From positions 3,410,001-3,474,000 of the forward strand of contig OZ250139.1 in NCBI GenBank assembly GCA_965237405.1: DNA of 64,000 bases, in the 5' to 3' direction. The position numbers and the translations under genes were made by a program. Below, piece after piece: positions 39,419-49,645 of this stretch (position 1 is its first letter; each line of letters starts with the position of its first letter). This DNA comes from CAUZIB01 sp963663925 (GTDB lineage Bacteria > Acidobacteriota > Vicinamibacteria > Vicinamibacterales > UBA8438). The notes under the pieces are model-generated. The model was given only the letters and a program-made list of their open reading frames with translations. It was not told where the DNA came from and made no database searches.

Positions 39419-42400
39419 ACGGCATGATCGCGTGGTTCGCCAAGAACTCGGTCGCGGCGAACCTGCTGATGGGCTTCATCATCGTTAGCGGCGGGATTGC
39501 GATCTTCACCATCAACACCGAAGTGTTCCCGGAGATGCAGCTCGACAGAATCAGCGTCCAGGTCCCATACCTTGGTGCCGCACCCGAGGAAGTCGAGGAA
39601 GCGGTGTGTGTGCGGATCGAGGAGGCCATTCAAGGCATCGACGGCATTAAGCAGATCACTTCGACGGCGTCCGAAGGTATGGCGAGTGTCATGATCGAGC
39701 TCGACCGCGGTGCCGATAGCCGAAAGGTCGTCGATGACGTCAAGAGTAGCGTCGACGCCATCACCACGTTCCCTATCGAAACCGAAAAGCCAATCGTCAG
39801 CGAGCTGGTGCGGCGGAACCAAGTGGTTGATGTTGCGGTGTCGGGCAGGGTCGACGAGTTCACGTTGAAGGCGATCGCGGACCGGATCCGTGACGAGATC
39901 TCGACGATTCCACAGATTTCACAGGTTGAGGTCACGAGCGCACGGCCGTACGAAATCGCCATCGAAGTCTCAGAAGTCGCACTTCGCCGGCATGGCCTCA
40001 CCTTCGACGACGTCGCGGACGCGGTGCGCCGATCGTCGCTGGACGTGCCCGGCGGCTCCGTCAGGGCGGACAGCGGCGAAATTCTGCTCCGCACGATCGG
40101 ACAGGCGTATCGCGGGGCGGAATACGAGAACCTCGTCGTGATGACACGGGCGGACGGGACACGACTGCATGTGCGCGATATTGCGACAGTCGTCGACGGG
40201 TTTGCCGAAACCGATCAGACCGCGTGGTTCGACAACGAGCCGACGATACTGGTCTCCGTGTTCCGAACCGGCGATCAGAGTGCACTGGAAATCGCGTCGC
40301 TCGTGCACGACTACGTTGACCGTGCCCAGCGCACTCTACCGGTAGGAATCTCGCTCGCCCTCTGGCAGGACCGTTCGGAAACCCTGCGGTCTCGGCTCAG
40401 TCTGATGCTCAGGAACGGCGGCACGGGGTTCGTGCTCGTGTTCATAATGCTCGCCCTCTTCCTTGAAGTCCGTCTCGCGTTCTGGGTGAGCCTCGGCATC
40501 CCGATCTCGTTCCTTGGCGCGATCATGATGATGCCGGCACTTGATGTGACCGTGAACATCATGTCGCTGTTTGCGTTCATTGTCGTACTGGGCATCGTGG
40601 TTGACGACGCGATCATCGTGGGAGAGAACATCTACTCCCACCAGGAACGACATGGCGACACATTGCGCGGATCAATCGAAGGCGCTCAGGAGATCGCCAC
40701 ACCGGTGATCTTTGCCGTGCTCACAACCGTGGCGGCGTTCACGCCGCTCATGTTCGTACCGGGAATGATGGGCAAGTTCTTCAAAGTCATCCCGCTCATC
40801 GTGATCCCGTGCCTGATTTTTTCCCTGGTGGAGTCACTCAATATCCTGCCGGCGCACCTGGCACATCTGAAGCAACGCCGGCTTGGTTCCTGGGGCCGCT
40901 TTCAAGCCTTCTTTGCCAACGGGCTCAAGTGGTTCATTCACGCGGTCTATCGGCCGAACCTCGAGATGTTCCTCCGTTGGCGATACGTCACGGGGTCGGC
41001 CTGCATCGCCATACTGGTCCTGACAGTGGGTATGGTGCTCGGCGGCTGGACCAGCTTCGAGCTCTTTCCCTCGATCGAATCCGATGTCATGTCCGCGTCG
41101 GTCACGATGCCGCAAGGCACTCCGCCCGAGGTGACGTCCAATGCTCTCCGACGACTCGAGGCCGGTGCTGATCGGATACGACGGGAACTAATCGACGAGA
41201 CCGGGATGGACCACTTCCGTCATGTGTTTACGTCGGTCGGTGACCAAGCCATGGCATCAAGAGCTGGACCGGGTCGGTCTTCCGTGATTCGCTCATCCCA
41301 AGCGAACCTAGGCGAAGTTGTGATCGAACTCGCGCCGGCTGAGACGCGTAACCTCACGGGTGAAGACTTGCGTAATCGCTGGCGGGAGGTCACTGGGCCT
41401 ATTCCAGAGGCGGTCGAGGTGACCTTCGCCGAGTCCATGATGAGCCCGGGAGCGGACGTCGACGTCATGTTGATCGGACCAAACATGAACGACCTCCGTG
41501 CCGCGGCCGATGAGGTGAAACAGCAGCTGCGGAGCTTTGCCGGGGTAGACGACATCGCGGACTCGTTTCGCGAAGGAAAAGCCGAGATGCAGCTCGACAT
41601 CAAGCCGGCCGCCGAAACGCTCGGACTCACGCTCCAAGATCTCGGCCGGCAGGTGCGGCAAGCGTTCTACGGCGAGGAGGCCCAGCGTATTCAACGCGGA
41701 CGGGACGACATCAGAGTCATGGTTCGCTACCCGGCCGACCAACGCCGGTCACTCGGCAACCTGGAGAACATGCGCATTCGTACACCGGACGGCGCAGAAG
41801 TGCCGTTTTCCCAAGTTGCGGAAGTCGACCCCGGTCGGGGCTTTGCCTCGATCCGACGAGTCGACCGCGGTCGAGTGGTCAACGTCAAGGCGTCTGTCAA
41901 CAGCAGCGTCACGTCAAGCGCCGCTGTCACCGCCGCGCTGCAGAACGAGATCCTCCCTGAGGTGCTAGCCCGCCACCCGGGCGTGTACTACTCGCTCGAG
42001 GGCAGGCAGGCCGAGCGCCGCGAGTCGCTTGGTGGGTTGCAGACCGGGTTCGTCGTGGCGTTGTTTGCAATCTTCGCTTTGCTTGCGGTCCCACTCAGGT
42101 CCTACGTCCAACCACTGATCATTATGAGCGCCATTCCCTTTGGCTTGGTAGGCGCAGTGTGGGGCCACATCCTCCTCGAGTACAACCTCAGCCTGATGTC
42201 GATGTTTGGCCTCGTCGCCCTAACAGGAGTCGTGGTCAACGACAGCTTGATCATGGTGGTTTTCATCAACAAGATGCGGCGGGAGCACGTCGATTTGCAG
42301 ACCGCAGTGCGTGAAGCAGGTGTGCAACGATTTCGCCCGATCCTCCTGACCTCGCTCACGACGTTCTTCGGCCTAGTCCCGCTGATGCTTGAACGCAGTA

Positions 42401-42600
42401 TGCAAGCTTCGTTCATGATTCCAATGGGCGTCTCCCTCGCCTTCGGCGTGCTGTTCGCCACCGTCATCACGCTCGTGCTGGTGCCCACCATGTACATGAT
42501 TCTCAACGACCTGCGACGGGGGCTACGCTGGCTCGTTGGAAGAGGTCCGACTGCAGACGATCCAAGCTTCGCAGAACCAACTGCTCGGCCCGTAGCGTAG
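39415..42600 (+). CDS. RND-family multidrug efflux transporter (AcrB-like inner membrane pump)
   Basis: 1061 residues from a GTG overlapping the adaptor stop by 4 nt. Starts MIAWFAKNSVAANLLMGFII and has two large periplasmic loops. The fourth-helix motif is IVVLGIVVDDAIIVGENIY, with the two Asp needed for proton transport. Helix 10 region: LVALTGVVVNDSLIMVVFIN. The subgroup with IASxSxEGxAS-like porter motif (STASEGMASVMIEL) is typical of HAE1-like pumps. Last gene of tetR-OMF-adaptor-RND. Exported compound unknown. Confidence 0.94.
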   Translation: MNGMIAWFAKNSVAANLLMGFIIVSGGIAIFTINTEVFPEMQLDRISVQVPYLGAAPEEVEEAVCVRIEEAIQGIDGIKQITSTASEGMASVMIELDRGADSRKVVDDVKSSVDAITTFPIETEKPIVSELVRRNQVVDVAVSGRVDEFTLKAIADRIRDEISTIPQISQVEVTSARPYEIAIEVSEVALRRHGLTFDDVADAVRRSSLDVPGGSVRADSGEILLRTIGQAYRGAEYENLVVMTRADGTRLHVRDIATVVDGFAETDQTAWFDNEPTILVSVFRTGDQSALEIASLVHDYVDRAQRTLPVGISLALWQDRSETLRSRLSLMLRNGGTGFVLVFIMLALFLEVRLAFWVSLGIPISFLGAIMMMPALDVTVNIMSLFAFIVVLGIVVDDAIIVGENIYSHQERHGDTLRGSIEGAQEIATPVIFAVLTTVAAFTPLMFVPGMMGKFFKVIPLIVIPCLIFSLVESLNILPAHLAHLKQRRLGSWGRFQAFFANGLKWFIHAVYRPNLEMFLRWRYVTGSACIAILVLTVGMVLGGWTSFELFPSIESDVMSASVTMPQGTPPEVTSNALRRLEAGADRIRRELIDETGMDHFRHVFTSVGDQAMASRAGPGRSSVIRSSQANLGEVVIELAPAETRNLTGEDLRNRWREVTGPIPEAVEVTFAESMMSPGADVDVMLIGPNMNDLRAAADEVKQQLRSFAGVDDIADSFREGKAEMQLDIKPAAETLGLTLQDLGRQVRQAFYGEEAQRIQRGRDDIRVMVRYPADQRRSLGNLENMRIRTPDGAEVPFSQVAEVDPGRGFASIRRVDRGRVVNVKASVNSSVTSSAAVTAALQNEILPEVLARHPGVYYSLEGRQAERRESLGGLQTGFVVALFAIFALLAVPLRSYVQPLIIMSAIPFGLVGAVWGHILLEYNLSLMSMFGLVALTGVVVNDSLIMVVFINKMRREHVDLQTAVREAGVQRFRPILLTSLTTFFGLVPLMLERSMQASFMIPMGVSLAFGVLFATVITLVLVPTMYMILNDLRRGLRWLVGRGPTADDPSFAEPTARPVA

Positions 42601-42664
42601 TCCCCAGGCCAGCGGCTGGAAAAGCGTGAAACGTTCAGTCTCGCAGCGAAAACCGTCTTCAGGC

Positions 42665-43501
42665 TCAGCTCTCGACCAGGATGCCAGCGACGACTTCCTT
42701 GGCCAGCGGAAGACTGAACGTGCAGGACGAATCATTGATGCGACACTGAGCCAGGGTCAGCGCGCAGCCACATGTGCAGCCTTCTTCGTTGAGCCGCTGC
42801 AACGCTAACTCCTTCTGCTCGGGCGTCAACTCCGAAAGGTCAACACCGGGAATCTCGGTCGCGTGTGCCGCGTCAACGAGCCGCGTCTGCACTGTGCCCT
42901 CGGTGAAGCGAACCGCTACATCGGTTGGCAGACCTGCGAGATAACGAGTCTCTTGTTCGATCACCGACGGGTTGACCAACCCCACGTGGGTCTGCGCCAC
43001 ACGACCCTCAGTATCGATGACGAACGTAGTCGGCAGAGCAAAGACGCCGGGAAACCAGTTCGCGATCTCGGCCGTCATCATCACGACCGGATAGTTCATC
43101 TTAAACTCGTCGGCAAAGGCTTGAGCGGTGTCAGCCCCGCTCTCGTCCAGCGAGACACCGATGATCTGCAAGTGATTTCGGTATCGATCCTGGAGCTTGA
43201 TGAGGTCCGGAACCTCGATCCGGCAGGGCCCACACCACGTCGCCCAGAAATTGACGAGGGCAACTTTTCCGCGCAGGTCAGTAAGTGCGATACGCTGTCC
43301 GCTCAGGTCGTACATGGCCACGTCGTCAAGTGCGACGGGGTCGCGGATGAGCTCCACCGACATCCCAGCAGGGTGATCGAACACGGACACTGGCGCACCA
43401 GCGGCTGGCACACTTGTCCCCACGCCAGAACCACCGCACGCCACGACCAGGACACTGGCGATCATGGCCAAACCAAGCCCTCGCACCGAGACGGTCCTCA
43501 T
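42665..43501 (-). CDS. TlpA/ResA-like thioredoxin lipoprotein with Cys-rich C-terminal extension
   Basis: 278 residues from ATG 43501, giving a lipoprotein signal (VLVVAC, Cys22). Thioredoxin domain with active site Cys90-x-x-Cys93 in FWATWCGPCRIEVP and the cis-Pro loop FALPTTFVID. The last ~50 residues are an extra domain: ELTPEQKELALQRLNEEGCT followed by CGCALTLAQCRINDSSC, with five or six Cys. The extension may bind metal or act as an internal redox partner. It converges on the RND gene. Confidence 0.85.
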   Translation of the reverse strand: MRTVSVRGLGLAMIASVLVVACGGSGVGTSVPAAGAPVSVFDHPAGMSVELIRDPVALDDVAMYDLSGQRIALTDLRGKVALVNFWATWCGPCRIEVPDLIKLQDRYRNHLQIIGVSLDESGADTAQAFADEFKMNYPVVMMTAEIANWFPGVFALPTTFVIDTEGRVAQTHVGLVNPSVIEQETRYLAGLPTDVAVRFTEGTVQTRLVDAAHATEIPGVDLSELTPEQKELALQRLNEEGCTCGCALTLAQCRINDSSCTFSLPLAKEVVAGILVES

Positions 43502-43613
43502 GCGTTCATCACTTAGTTGTCGGCCCTTCAAGTTCGCGCAATGCTCCTTCCATCCTATGGGAACAACATCCGAGGCTGCCAACCCATTCTAGGCGCGAAT
43601 CTCTGCCAGTGAC

Positions 43614-44981
43614 TCAGTACCCAGACCACACCGCAAAAAATAACGCTAGGATCGCGACCAGGTAGAGCTTCACGAGCAGTGGAACCACAAACCGAACCCA
43701 GCGCTGATACGGAATGTGTGCCAGCGCGAGAATTCCCATCAGCACGGCGTTAGTCGGCACTAGCATGTTAGTGAACCCATCGCCGAACTGATAGGCCAGC
43801 ACAGCGGTTTGGCGACTCACGTCGGTCAGGTCGGCCAACGGAGCCATGATCGGCATCGTCACGTAGGCCTGCCCGGAACCTGACGGAATAAAGAAGTTGC
43901 ACACAGTTTGAACACCGAGCATCGCAATGGCTGAGATCGCACTGGGAAGCCGCTGAAGGGGTTGGGCAATCGCGTGGATCACGGTGTCGATCACCCGCCC
44001 TTCCGTGAGAACGACCTCAATGGTTCGGGCGAACCCGATGAGTAACGCAGTCTTGGTGAGCTCAGCGGCACCGCGAGAAAACTCGGTCGCCACACGATTG
44101 GGTTCGAGGCCTCCGATCACCGCCACCACAATGGCGAGCGCGACGAACAGAGCGGCCAACTCCGTGAGATACCAATCCCACGCGTTAACACCGTACACAA
44201 AAACCCCCATCGCTACCGCGAACAGTACAATTACAGTCGCGCGCCGAGGCGACAAATCGGTATCAGCAAACGCCTGAAAGCTATCGATGTGACCAACGTC
44301 AGCAACCAGGCTCGCTTTCGGATCCTGCCGGAGTAGGCGAACGTATCGCAGAAGGTGGTCGACACTCACGGCCACGCAAACCAGTAACAGGACCCATCGC
44401 AGCCCTTGACCGGACATCAGCTCTATGCCGGCGATACGCTGGGCGATCTGCACGGTAAACGGGTTGATAGCTGCGCACGCGTACCCCACGCCCGCACCAA
44501 TGTAGATGATCCCAACTGCCACCACCGCGTCCATTCGCATGGCCAGGCACATCGCGACCAGGATGGGCACGAACGGCAGGTACTCTTCGGCCATACCAAT
44601 CGTGGACGAACCGAGCGCGAAGAGCGTCATCATTCCGGCAATCAGCATCGCCGGGCGACCACCCAAATACCGCATGGCAGAAGCGATAAGCGCGTCGATG
44701 GCACCTGTCGCACGGATGACGGCAATCACGCCACCCACGATGAAAACGAAGAAGATGATGTCTTGTGCAGCCGCGAGGCCGGCTGGGATCGCGGTCAAGA
44801 ACGTTGTGGGCGGCAACGTAGCCGCGTCAACGTAGTGGTAGGTTCCTGGAATGACCTGTGGTCCATCACGTTCGAATTCGCCAGCGGGCAGGACGTAAGT
44901 CACCAGCTGGGCGATCACGATCAGCCCGAACAACAAGACTAGCGAGTCGGGAAACACGCGTGGACGGGTGCTGGTAACCAT
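43614..44981 (-). CDS. YfcC-family membrane transporter
   Basis: 455 residues with ~12 membrane helices. Begins DSLVLLFGLIVIAQLVTYV followed by LPAGEFERDG, which is the YfcC/ArcD-like/C4-dicarboxylate (DcuC-like, ion transporter superfamily) start. Later motifs: FVFIVGGVIAVIRATGAIDA, GMAEEYLPFVPI, and FIPSGSGQAYVTMPIMAPLADL. The substrate is not known; relatives carry basic amino acids or dicarboxylates. Confidence 0.83.
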   Translation of the reverse strand: MVTSTRPRVFPDSLVLLFGLIVIAQLVTYVLPAGEFERDGPQVIPGTYHYVDAATLPPTTFLTAIPAGLAAAQDIIFFVFIVGGVIAVIRATGAIDALIASAMRYLGGRPAMLIAGMMTLFALGSSTIGMAEEYLPFVPILVAMCLAMRMDAVVAVGIIYIGAGVGYACAAINPFTVQIAQRIAGIELMSGQGLRWVLLLVCVAVSVDHLLRYVRLLRQDPKASLVADVGHIDSFQAFADTDLSPRRATVIVLFAVAMGVFVYGVNAWDWYLTELAALFVALAIVVAVIGGLEPNRVATEFSRGAAELTKTALLIGFARTIEVVLTEGRVIDTVIHAIAQPLQRLPSAISAIAMLGVQTVCNFFIPSGSGQAYVTMPIMAPLADLTDVSRQTAVLAYQFGDGFTNMLVPTNAVLMGILALAHIPYQRWVRFVVPLLVKLYLVAILALFFAVWSGY

Positions 44982-45017
44982 GGACGTGATGACGGTCGCG
45001 GACGGCTAACGGATATG

Positions 45018-46052
45018 CTATCGCGTTGGATCACCGGATACACGAACCAAGAGCTTCCCAAAGTTCTTGCCGTGCATCAAACCTCGGAATGCCCGAACCG
45101 CGTGCTCCAGACCATCGACGATGTCCTCTCGATACTTCAGCGAGCCATCGCGGACCCACGCTCCAACCTCCCGCTGGAAATCAGCTTCTCGGTCCTTGTG
45201 ATCAAACACAATGAATCCCCGCAGGGTTAACCGTCGGATAAGCACACGTCCCATAAGCTTCGATACATGGTCTGGCCCCAGCGGCGGCGCGGTCTGGTTG
45301 TAGCTCGCAATCCGGCCGCACACGGGCACCCGCGCAAAAGGGTTAAGGAGCGGAACGACCGCATCAAACACCTTCCCTCCGACGTTCTCGAAGTACACAT
45401 CGATCCCGCCGGGACACGCCGAGTCGAGCTCCTCGTGGAGCGAAGGGCTCCGATGGCTGACGCATGTGTCGAAACCAAGTTTCGACACCACGTACTCACA
45501 CTTCTCGGGAGCCCCGGCAATGCCCACGACGCGACACCCCTTCTTGCGGGCAATTTGGCCAACGACGGCGCCAACGGCGCCGGAGGCCGCGGACACCACG
45601 ACCGTTTCCCCCGCCGCTGGCCGGCCGATGTCGAGTAAGCCAACGTACGCGGTAAGCCCCGGCATCCCAAGCACACCGAGCGCGGTTGATAAGGGCACGC
45701 TGGACGGGTCGAGCTTCCGAACCCCGCGACCGTCAGAAAGGGCGTAATCCTGCCATCCGTTCCAAGTGAGCACGCAGTCACCAATATCGAAGCCGTCGAT
45801 GTTAGACTCCTCGACTCGTGACACGGTTTCACCCACCATCACGTCGCCAACATTCAGCCCTTTCACATAGGAGGGTCCGGAGTTCATCCGACCTCGCATA
45901 TACGGATCGAGGGATAGGTAGATTGTGCGGCAAAGCATCTGACCCGCGTTCGGGCGTGGCAGGGGCAACTCGATGAAGCGGAAGTCGGTCTCCTTCGGGA
46001 ATCCAACCGGACGCGCTGCGAGCAAGACCTGGCGATTGATGGGATTATTCAA
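45018..46052 (-). CDS. NADP-dependent oxidoreductase, zinc-independent MDR (CurA/PTGR-like)
   Basis: 344 residues. Starts NRQVLLAARPVGFPKETDFR, then LSLDPYMRGRMN, GMPGLTAYVGLLDIG, and the nucleotide site VVVSAASGAVGAVVGQIARK. The C-terminal part has GFIVFDHKDRE. These are the features of the leukotriene B4 dehydrogenase/2-alkenal reductase subgroup, which reduces C=C bonds of enones with NADPH. No zinc-binding Cys cluster is present, as expected. Confidence 0.9.
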   Translation of the reverse strand: MNNPINRQVLLAARPVGFPKETDFRFIELPLPRPNAGQMLCRTIYLSLDPYMRGRMNSGPSYVKGLNVGDVMVGETVSRVEESNIDGFDIGDCVLTWNGWQDYALSDGRGVRKLDPSSVPLSTALGVLGMPGLTAYVGLLDIGRPAAGETVVVSAASGAVGAVVGQIARKKGCRVVGIAGAPEKCEYVVSKLGFDTCVSHRSPSLHEELDSACPGGIDVYFENVGGKVFDAVVPLLNPFARVPVCGRIASYNQTAPPLGPDHVSKLMGRVLIRRLTLRGFIVFDHKDREADFQREVGAWVRDGSLKYREDIVDGLEHAVRAFRGLMHGKNFGKLLVRVSGDPTR

Positions 46053-46156
46053 CTCAGCCTGCTGGTGAGTCGGAGAGACTTAACGGATAATGGCACGAGC
46101 ATACTGCTACTGTAGTTGGTAGCGGCGCTGCTCGCCGAAGCCCGACGGAAACCGAG

Positions 46157-46290
46157 ATGCTCGACCACGTAACGTATCTCTACAGGTTTAATCTGAAGTA
46201 CGCGCAAAGACTCGTCAAAGACGTGTCAGCCGAGCAAATGGCCGCGCAGCCTGATGATGGATCACGCCGCCCGGTTGCATCACGACTCGA
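46157..46290 (+). pseudogene. Truncated DinB-like (four-helix) N-terminal fragment
   Basis: From ATG 46157 the frame reads MLDHVTYLYRFNLKYAQRL then VKDVSAEQMAAQP, which fits the first helix of DinB-superfamily proteins. After about codon 32 the plausible reading shifts by one base to a frame with MMDHAARLHHDS, and then runs into the end of glnS. No more of the protein follows, so the gene is truncated and frameshifted. Confidence 0.4.
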
Positions 46291-46292
46291 AC

Positions 46293-47987
46293 CTATGTCC
46301 CTTGCTGCTGTTCGATCTTGGCCCAGGTATCGCGAAGGGTGACCGTCCGGTTGAAGACCAGCTTCTCACCTGAGGAATCGAGGTCTACGCAGTAGTACCC
46401 CTGACGCTCGAATTGGTACTTCGCTCCAGGCGCCGCACCAGCCAGACTGCGTTCGACCTGACACCCATTCATTACCTTGAGTGACTCGGGGTCGATGGCA
46501 TCCTTGTAATCGTCACCTTCATCAACGTCTTCGGGATACTCCTTTGAAAAGAGATGACCATAGATCCGAACCTCGACATCGAGGGCATGGTCGGCCGACA
46601 CCCAGTGGATCGTGCCGCGTACCTTTCGGCCGTCAGGCGCGTAGCCGCCACGCGTCTCGGGATCATAAGTACAGCGTAACTCGATCACCTCGCCCATCGC
46701 GTCCTTCACAACATCGACGCACGTAATGAAGTAGGCGTAACGTAACCGCACCTCGCGGCCAGGTGCCAGTCGAAAGTACTTCTTTGGAGGATCCTCCCGG
46801 AAATCGTGTCGCTCGATATATAACACCCGAGAAAATGGCACTAATCGCGTACCGACGGCCGGATCCTCGGGATTGTTGACCGCTTTGAGCTCTTCGACTG
46901 TTTTCTGTGGGTAATTCTCGATGACGACGCGAATCGGCTTGAGTACCGCCATGACCCGCGGGGAGTGCCGGTTGAGATTTTGTCGAACTGCGTCCTCCAG
47001 TTGTGCCAGCTGCACCACGCTGTTGGCCTTGGCTACGCCGATGCGCTCGCAGAACTCCCTAATCGCGGCGGCCGGGTACCCGCGACGCCGCATGCCGATG
47101 AGCGTCGGCATGCGAGGGTCGTCCCAACCCTTGACGTACCCACCCTCAACCAGATCCAGAAGCTTTCGTTTGCTTAGCACCGTGTGCGTGATACTGAGGC
47201 GGGCAAACTCGATCTGTCGGGGCGGATCCTCTATCTGGAGCTGCTGCAGATACCAATCGTAGAGGGGTCGATGGTCCTCGAACTCAAGCGTGCACAATGA
47301 ATGGGTGACGCGCTCGAATGCGTCCGATAACGGATGCGTGAAGTCGTACGTCGGATAGATACACCACTGGTCGCCCTGTCGATAGTGATGCGCTTTACGG
47401 ATTCGATAGATCGTCGGGTCGCGCATATTCATGTTGGGCGACGCCATATCGATCTTTGCACGCAACGTCCGGCTTCCGTCCTCGAAGTTCCCGTTCCGCA
47501 TCCGCTCTAGCAGATCAAGGTTCTCCTCAATCGACCGGTTCCGATGGGGACTGTCCCGTCCAGGCTCGTTCCAACGACCTCGGTACTGGCTCACCTCTTC
47601 TCCCTTGAGATCGTCAACGTATGCCTTTCCATCCTTCACGAGGCGAACGGCACATTCATAGAGCCGCTCGAAGTAGTCGGACGCATAGAAGCATCGGTCG
47701 GCCCAGTCGAAGCCGAGCCAGCGAACATCCGCCGCTATAGCCTTGACGAACTCTTCGTCTTCGGTCTCTGGATTTGTATCATCCATCCGGAGGTTACACA
47801 GCCCATCAAATTCGTCGGCAATGCCGAAATCGAGGCAGATCGCTTTCGCATGCCCGATGTGCAGATACCCGTTCGGCTCGGGCGGGAAACGTGCGTGGAC
47901 CCGACCATTCCTGGCGTTCATCGCCACGTCGTTGGCTACGATCCGTCGAATGAAATCGAGGTTCGAAGCCTTCTGATCGTCGATCAT
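46293..47987 (-). CDS. glnS: Glutaminyl-tRNA synthetase
   Basis: 564 residues. Class I synthetase: RFPPEPNGYLHIGHAKAIC with the HIGH signature at residues 43-46, followed by NLRMDDTNPE, and VLSKRKL in the place of KMSKS. The anticodon-binding beta-barrel C-terminal part is present in full (VNNPEDPAVGTRLVPFS, GTIHWVSADHALDVEVRIYG). It charges tRNA-Gln directly in the cytoplasm. The start codon shares one base with the gltX stop (TAATG), so the two genes are coupled. Confidence 0.95.
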   Translation of the reverse strand: MIDDQKASNLDFIRRIVANDVAMNARNGRVHARFPPEPNGYLHIGHAKAICLDFGIADEFDGLCNLRMDDTNPETEDEEFVKAIAADVRWLGFDWADRCFYASDYFERLYECAVRLVKDGKAYVDDLKGEEVSQYRGRWNEPGRDSPHRNRSIEENLDLLERMRNGNFEDGSRTLRAKIDMASPNMNMRDPTIYRIRKAHHYRQGDQWCIYPTYDFTHPLSDAFERVTHSLCTLEFEDHRPLYDWYLQQLQIEDPPRQIEFARLSITHTVLSKRKLLDLVEGGYVKGWDDPRMPTLIGMRRRGYPAAAIREFCERIGVAKANSVVQLAQLEDAVRQNLNRHSPRVMAVLKPIRVVIENYPQKTVEELKAVNNPEDPAVGTRLVPFSRVLYIERHDFREDPPKKYFRLAPGREVRLRYAYFITCVDVVKDAMGEVIELRCTYDPETRGGYAPDGRKVRGTIHWVSADHALDVEVRIYGHLFSKEYPEDVDEGDDYKDAIDPESLKVMNGCQVERSLAGAAPGAKYQFERQGYYCVDLDSSGEKLVFNRTVTLRDTWAKIEQQQGT

Positions 47988-49567
47988 TAATCCTTACCGC
48001 AACCCGCACTCACCAGCGCACGAGCGCGGTCGATCCGTGCCAGACACGATTCCCGTCCCAGAATGGCCATCGCGTCGAATAGCCCAAACCCAACGGCTTT
48101 TCCGGTTACCGCCACCCTGAGCGCGTGAACGATCTGTCCGATCGCGATGCCCCTGGCCTCCACGAAACCCCGCGCAAGTAATTCCAGAGTCGTGGCATCG
48201 AACGCGCCAACCGTCTCGAGCGCCTTCCCGAAGGCCTCCAGATAATCCGTGGCTCCCTCAGCCCCAAGACGCTTCTTGACCGCCTCGGTGTCGTAAGGAA
48301 AGGCGTCGTCGTCTTGGAGAAACTCCGTATGGCTCAGCACGTCTCCGGCCACCTTGATGCGATCGCCTGCCGCCTCGACGACCTCCACTACTCTAACTCG
48401 CTCGCGGTCAGATGGCGGGTCCCCAATCAGGCCGACCCGTTGAAGGTACGGCATCACGAGTTCCGCCTTGGCTTTGGATGAAAGCGCCTGCATGTGTCGC
48501 TCCTCGAACGCCAAGAGCTTCGGGGGGTCGAAGCTCGCCGCAGACTTGTTGACACGTTTCAGCGTGAACGCGCGGATCATCTCGTCACGAGTAAACGACT
48601 CCGTTTTATCATCGAGCGACCATCCCAACAACAGCAGATAGTTGAGCAACGCCTCTGGCCGATATCCCACCTGGCGATAAAAGTCGACGACGACCGGGTT
48701 AAACGTCTCAACCGCCGTCTCGATACCCAGTGCTGACATGATGGACGCACCGTGGTCGTACAGCTTCTTGAACTCGTGGTTCCGCATGTACTTGTCGAGC
48801 TTGCGCTTGCTGAGCTTCTCTCCACTCCCAGGCTCGGCAACATGAGGTAGGTGCGCGTAGTGCGGCAAGTCGTAGCCGAGTCCCTGCGCGATAAAAATAT
48901 GGCGCGGTGTGTTCGACAGGTGCTCGACTGCTCGAATCACATGCGTGATCTCGAAATCGTGGTCATCCACAGTGCTGGCAAGATGGTAGAGACACGTGCC
49001 GTCGACCCGTTGAATGACATGGTCTTGCTCGAGTACCCACTCGACCGAGACATGTCCGCGGATAAGATCATCAAACTCGCATCGTCCGTTGCGCGGCATC
49101 TTCAGACGCACGACATCGGAACGTCCATCCGCGCGAAACGTATCGCGCTGGCTGGGTGTCTCGGCCATCCAACGACGGCTATAAATGAACCGTCGGCTCT
49201 CCTTCTGCGCACGTTCACGTTCCGCTTGGATCTCCTCGCTGGTCGCATAGTCGTGATACGCGAGGCCTCGTGCAAGCAGCTCTGTCACGGCCTCTTGGTA
49301 GCGCGTTCGACGCGCCGACTGAAAGTAGGGCGCGAACGGACCGTCCACATCCGGACCCTCGTCCCAATCGAGGCCGAGCCACCGAAACCCGTCAATGATC
49401 GGCTGGAGCGTAGCCTCGATGTTGCGCTGGCGGTCGGTATCGTCAATCCGCACTATGAACTGACCCCCGTGGTGCCGCGCGAAGAGCCAGTTGAAGAGCG
49501 CCGTCCTAACACCGCCGATGTGCAGATAGCCCGTAGGACTTGGAGCGAACCGTGTACGTACTCGCAT
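47987..49567 (-). CDS. gltX: Glutamyl-tRNA synthetase
   Basis: 526 residues from ATG 49567, chosen because GltX begins VRTRFAPSPTGYLHIGGVRT; the frame is open 8 codons further. The HIGH-like sequence is HIGG, as is common in bacterial GluRS. KMSKS equivalent: GEKLSKRKLDKYM. The long C-terminal anticodon-binding helical domain is complete. Upstream partner of glnS; having both suggests GluRS here need charge only tRNA-Glu. Confidence 0.94.
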   Translation of the reverse strand: MRVRTRFAPSPTGYLHIGGVRTALFNWLFARHHGGQFIVRIDDTDRQRNIEATLQPIIDGFRWLGLDWDEGPDVDGPFAPYFQSARRTRYQEAVTELLARGLAYHDYATSEEIQAERERAQKESRRFIYSRRWMAETPSQRDTFRADGRSDVVRLKMPRNGRCEFDDLIRGHVSVEWVLEQDHVIQRVDGTCLYHLASTVDDHDFEITHVIRAVEHLSNTPRHIFIAQGLGYDLPHYAHLPHVAEPGSGEKLSKRKLDKYMRNHEFKKLYDHGASIMSALGIETAVETFNPVVVDFYRQVGYRPEALLNYLLLLGWSLDDKTESFTRDEMIRAFTLKRVNKSAASFDPPKLLAFEERHMQALSSKAKAELVMPYLQRVGLIGDPPSDRERVRVVEVVEAAGDRIKVAGDVLSHTEFLQDDDAFPYDTEAVKKRLGAEGATDYLEAFGKALETVGAFDATTLELLARGFVEARGIAIGQIVHALRVAVTGKAVGFGLFDAMAILGRESCLARIDRARALVSAGCGKD

Positions 49568-49645
49568 GAAATAGCCGAAGACCCTGACCAATTGGGCTCT
49601 TGAGATTATTAACCATTCTGGATGGACATCGGCGAGAATGACGAT

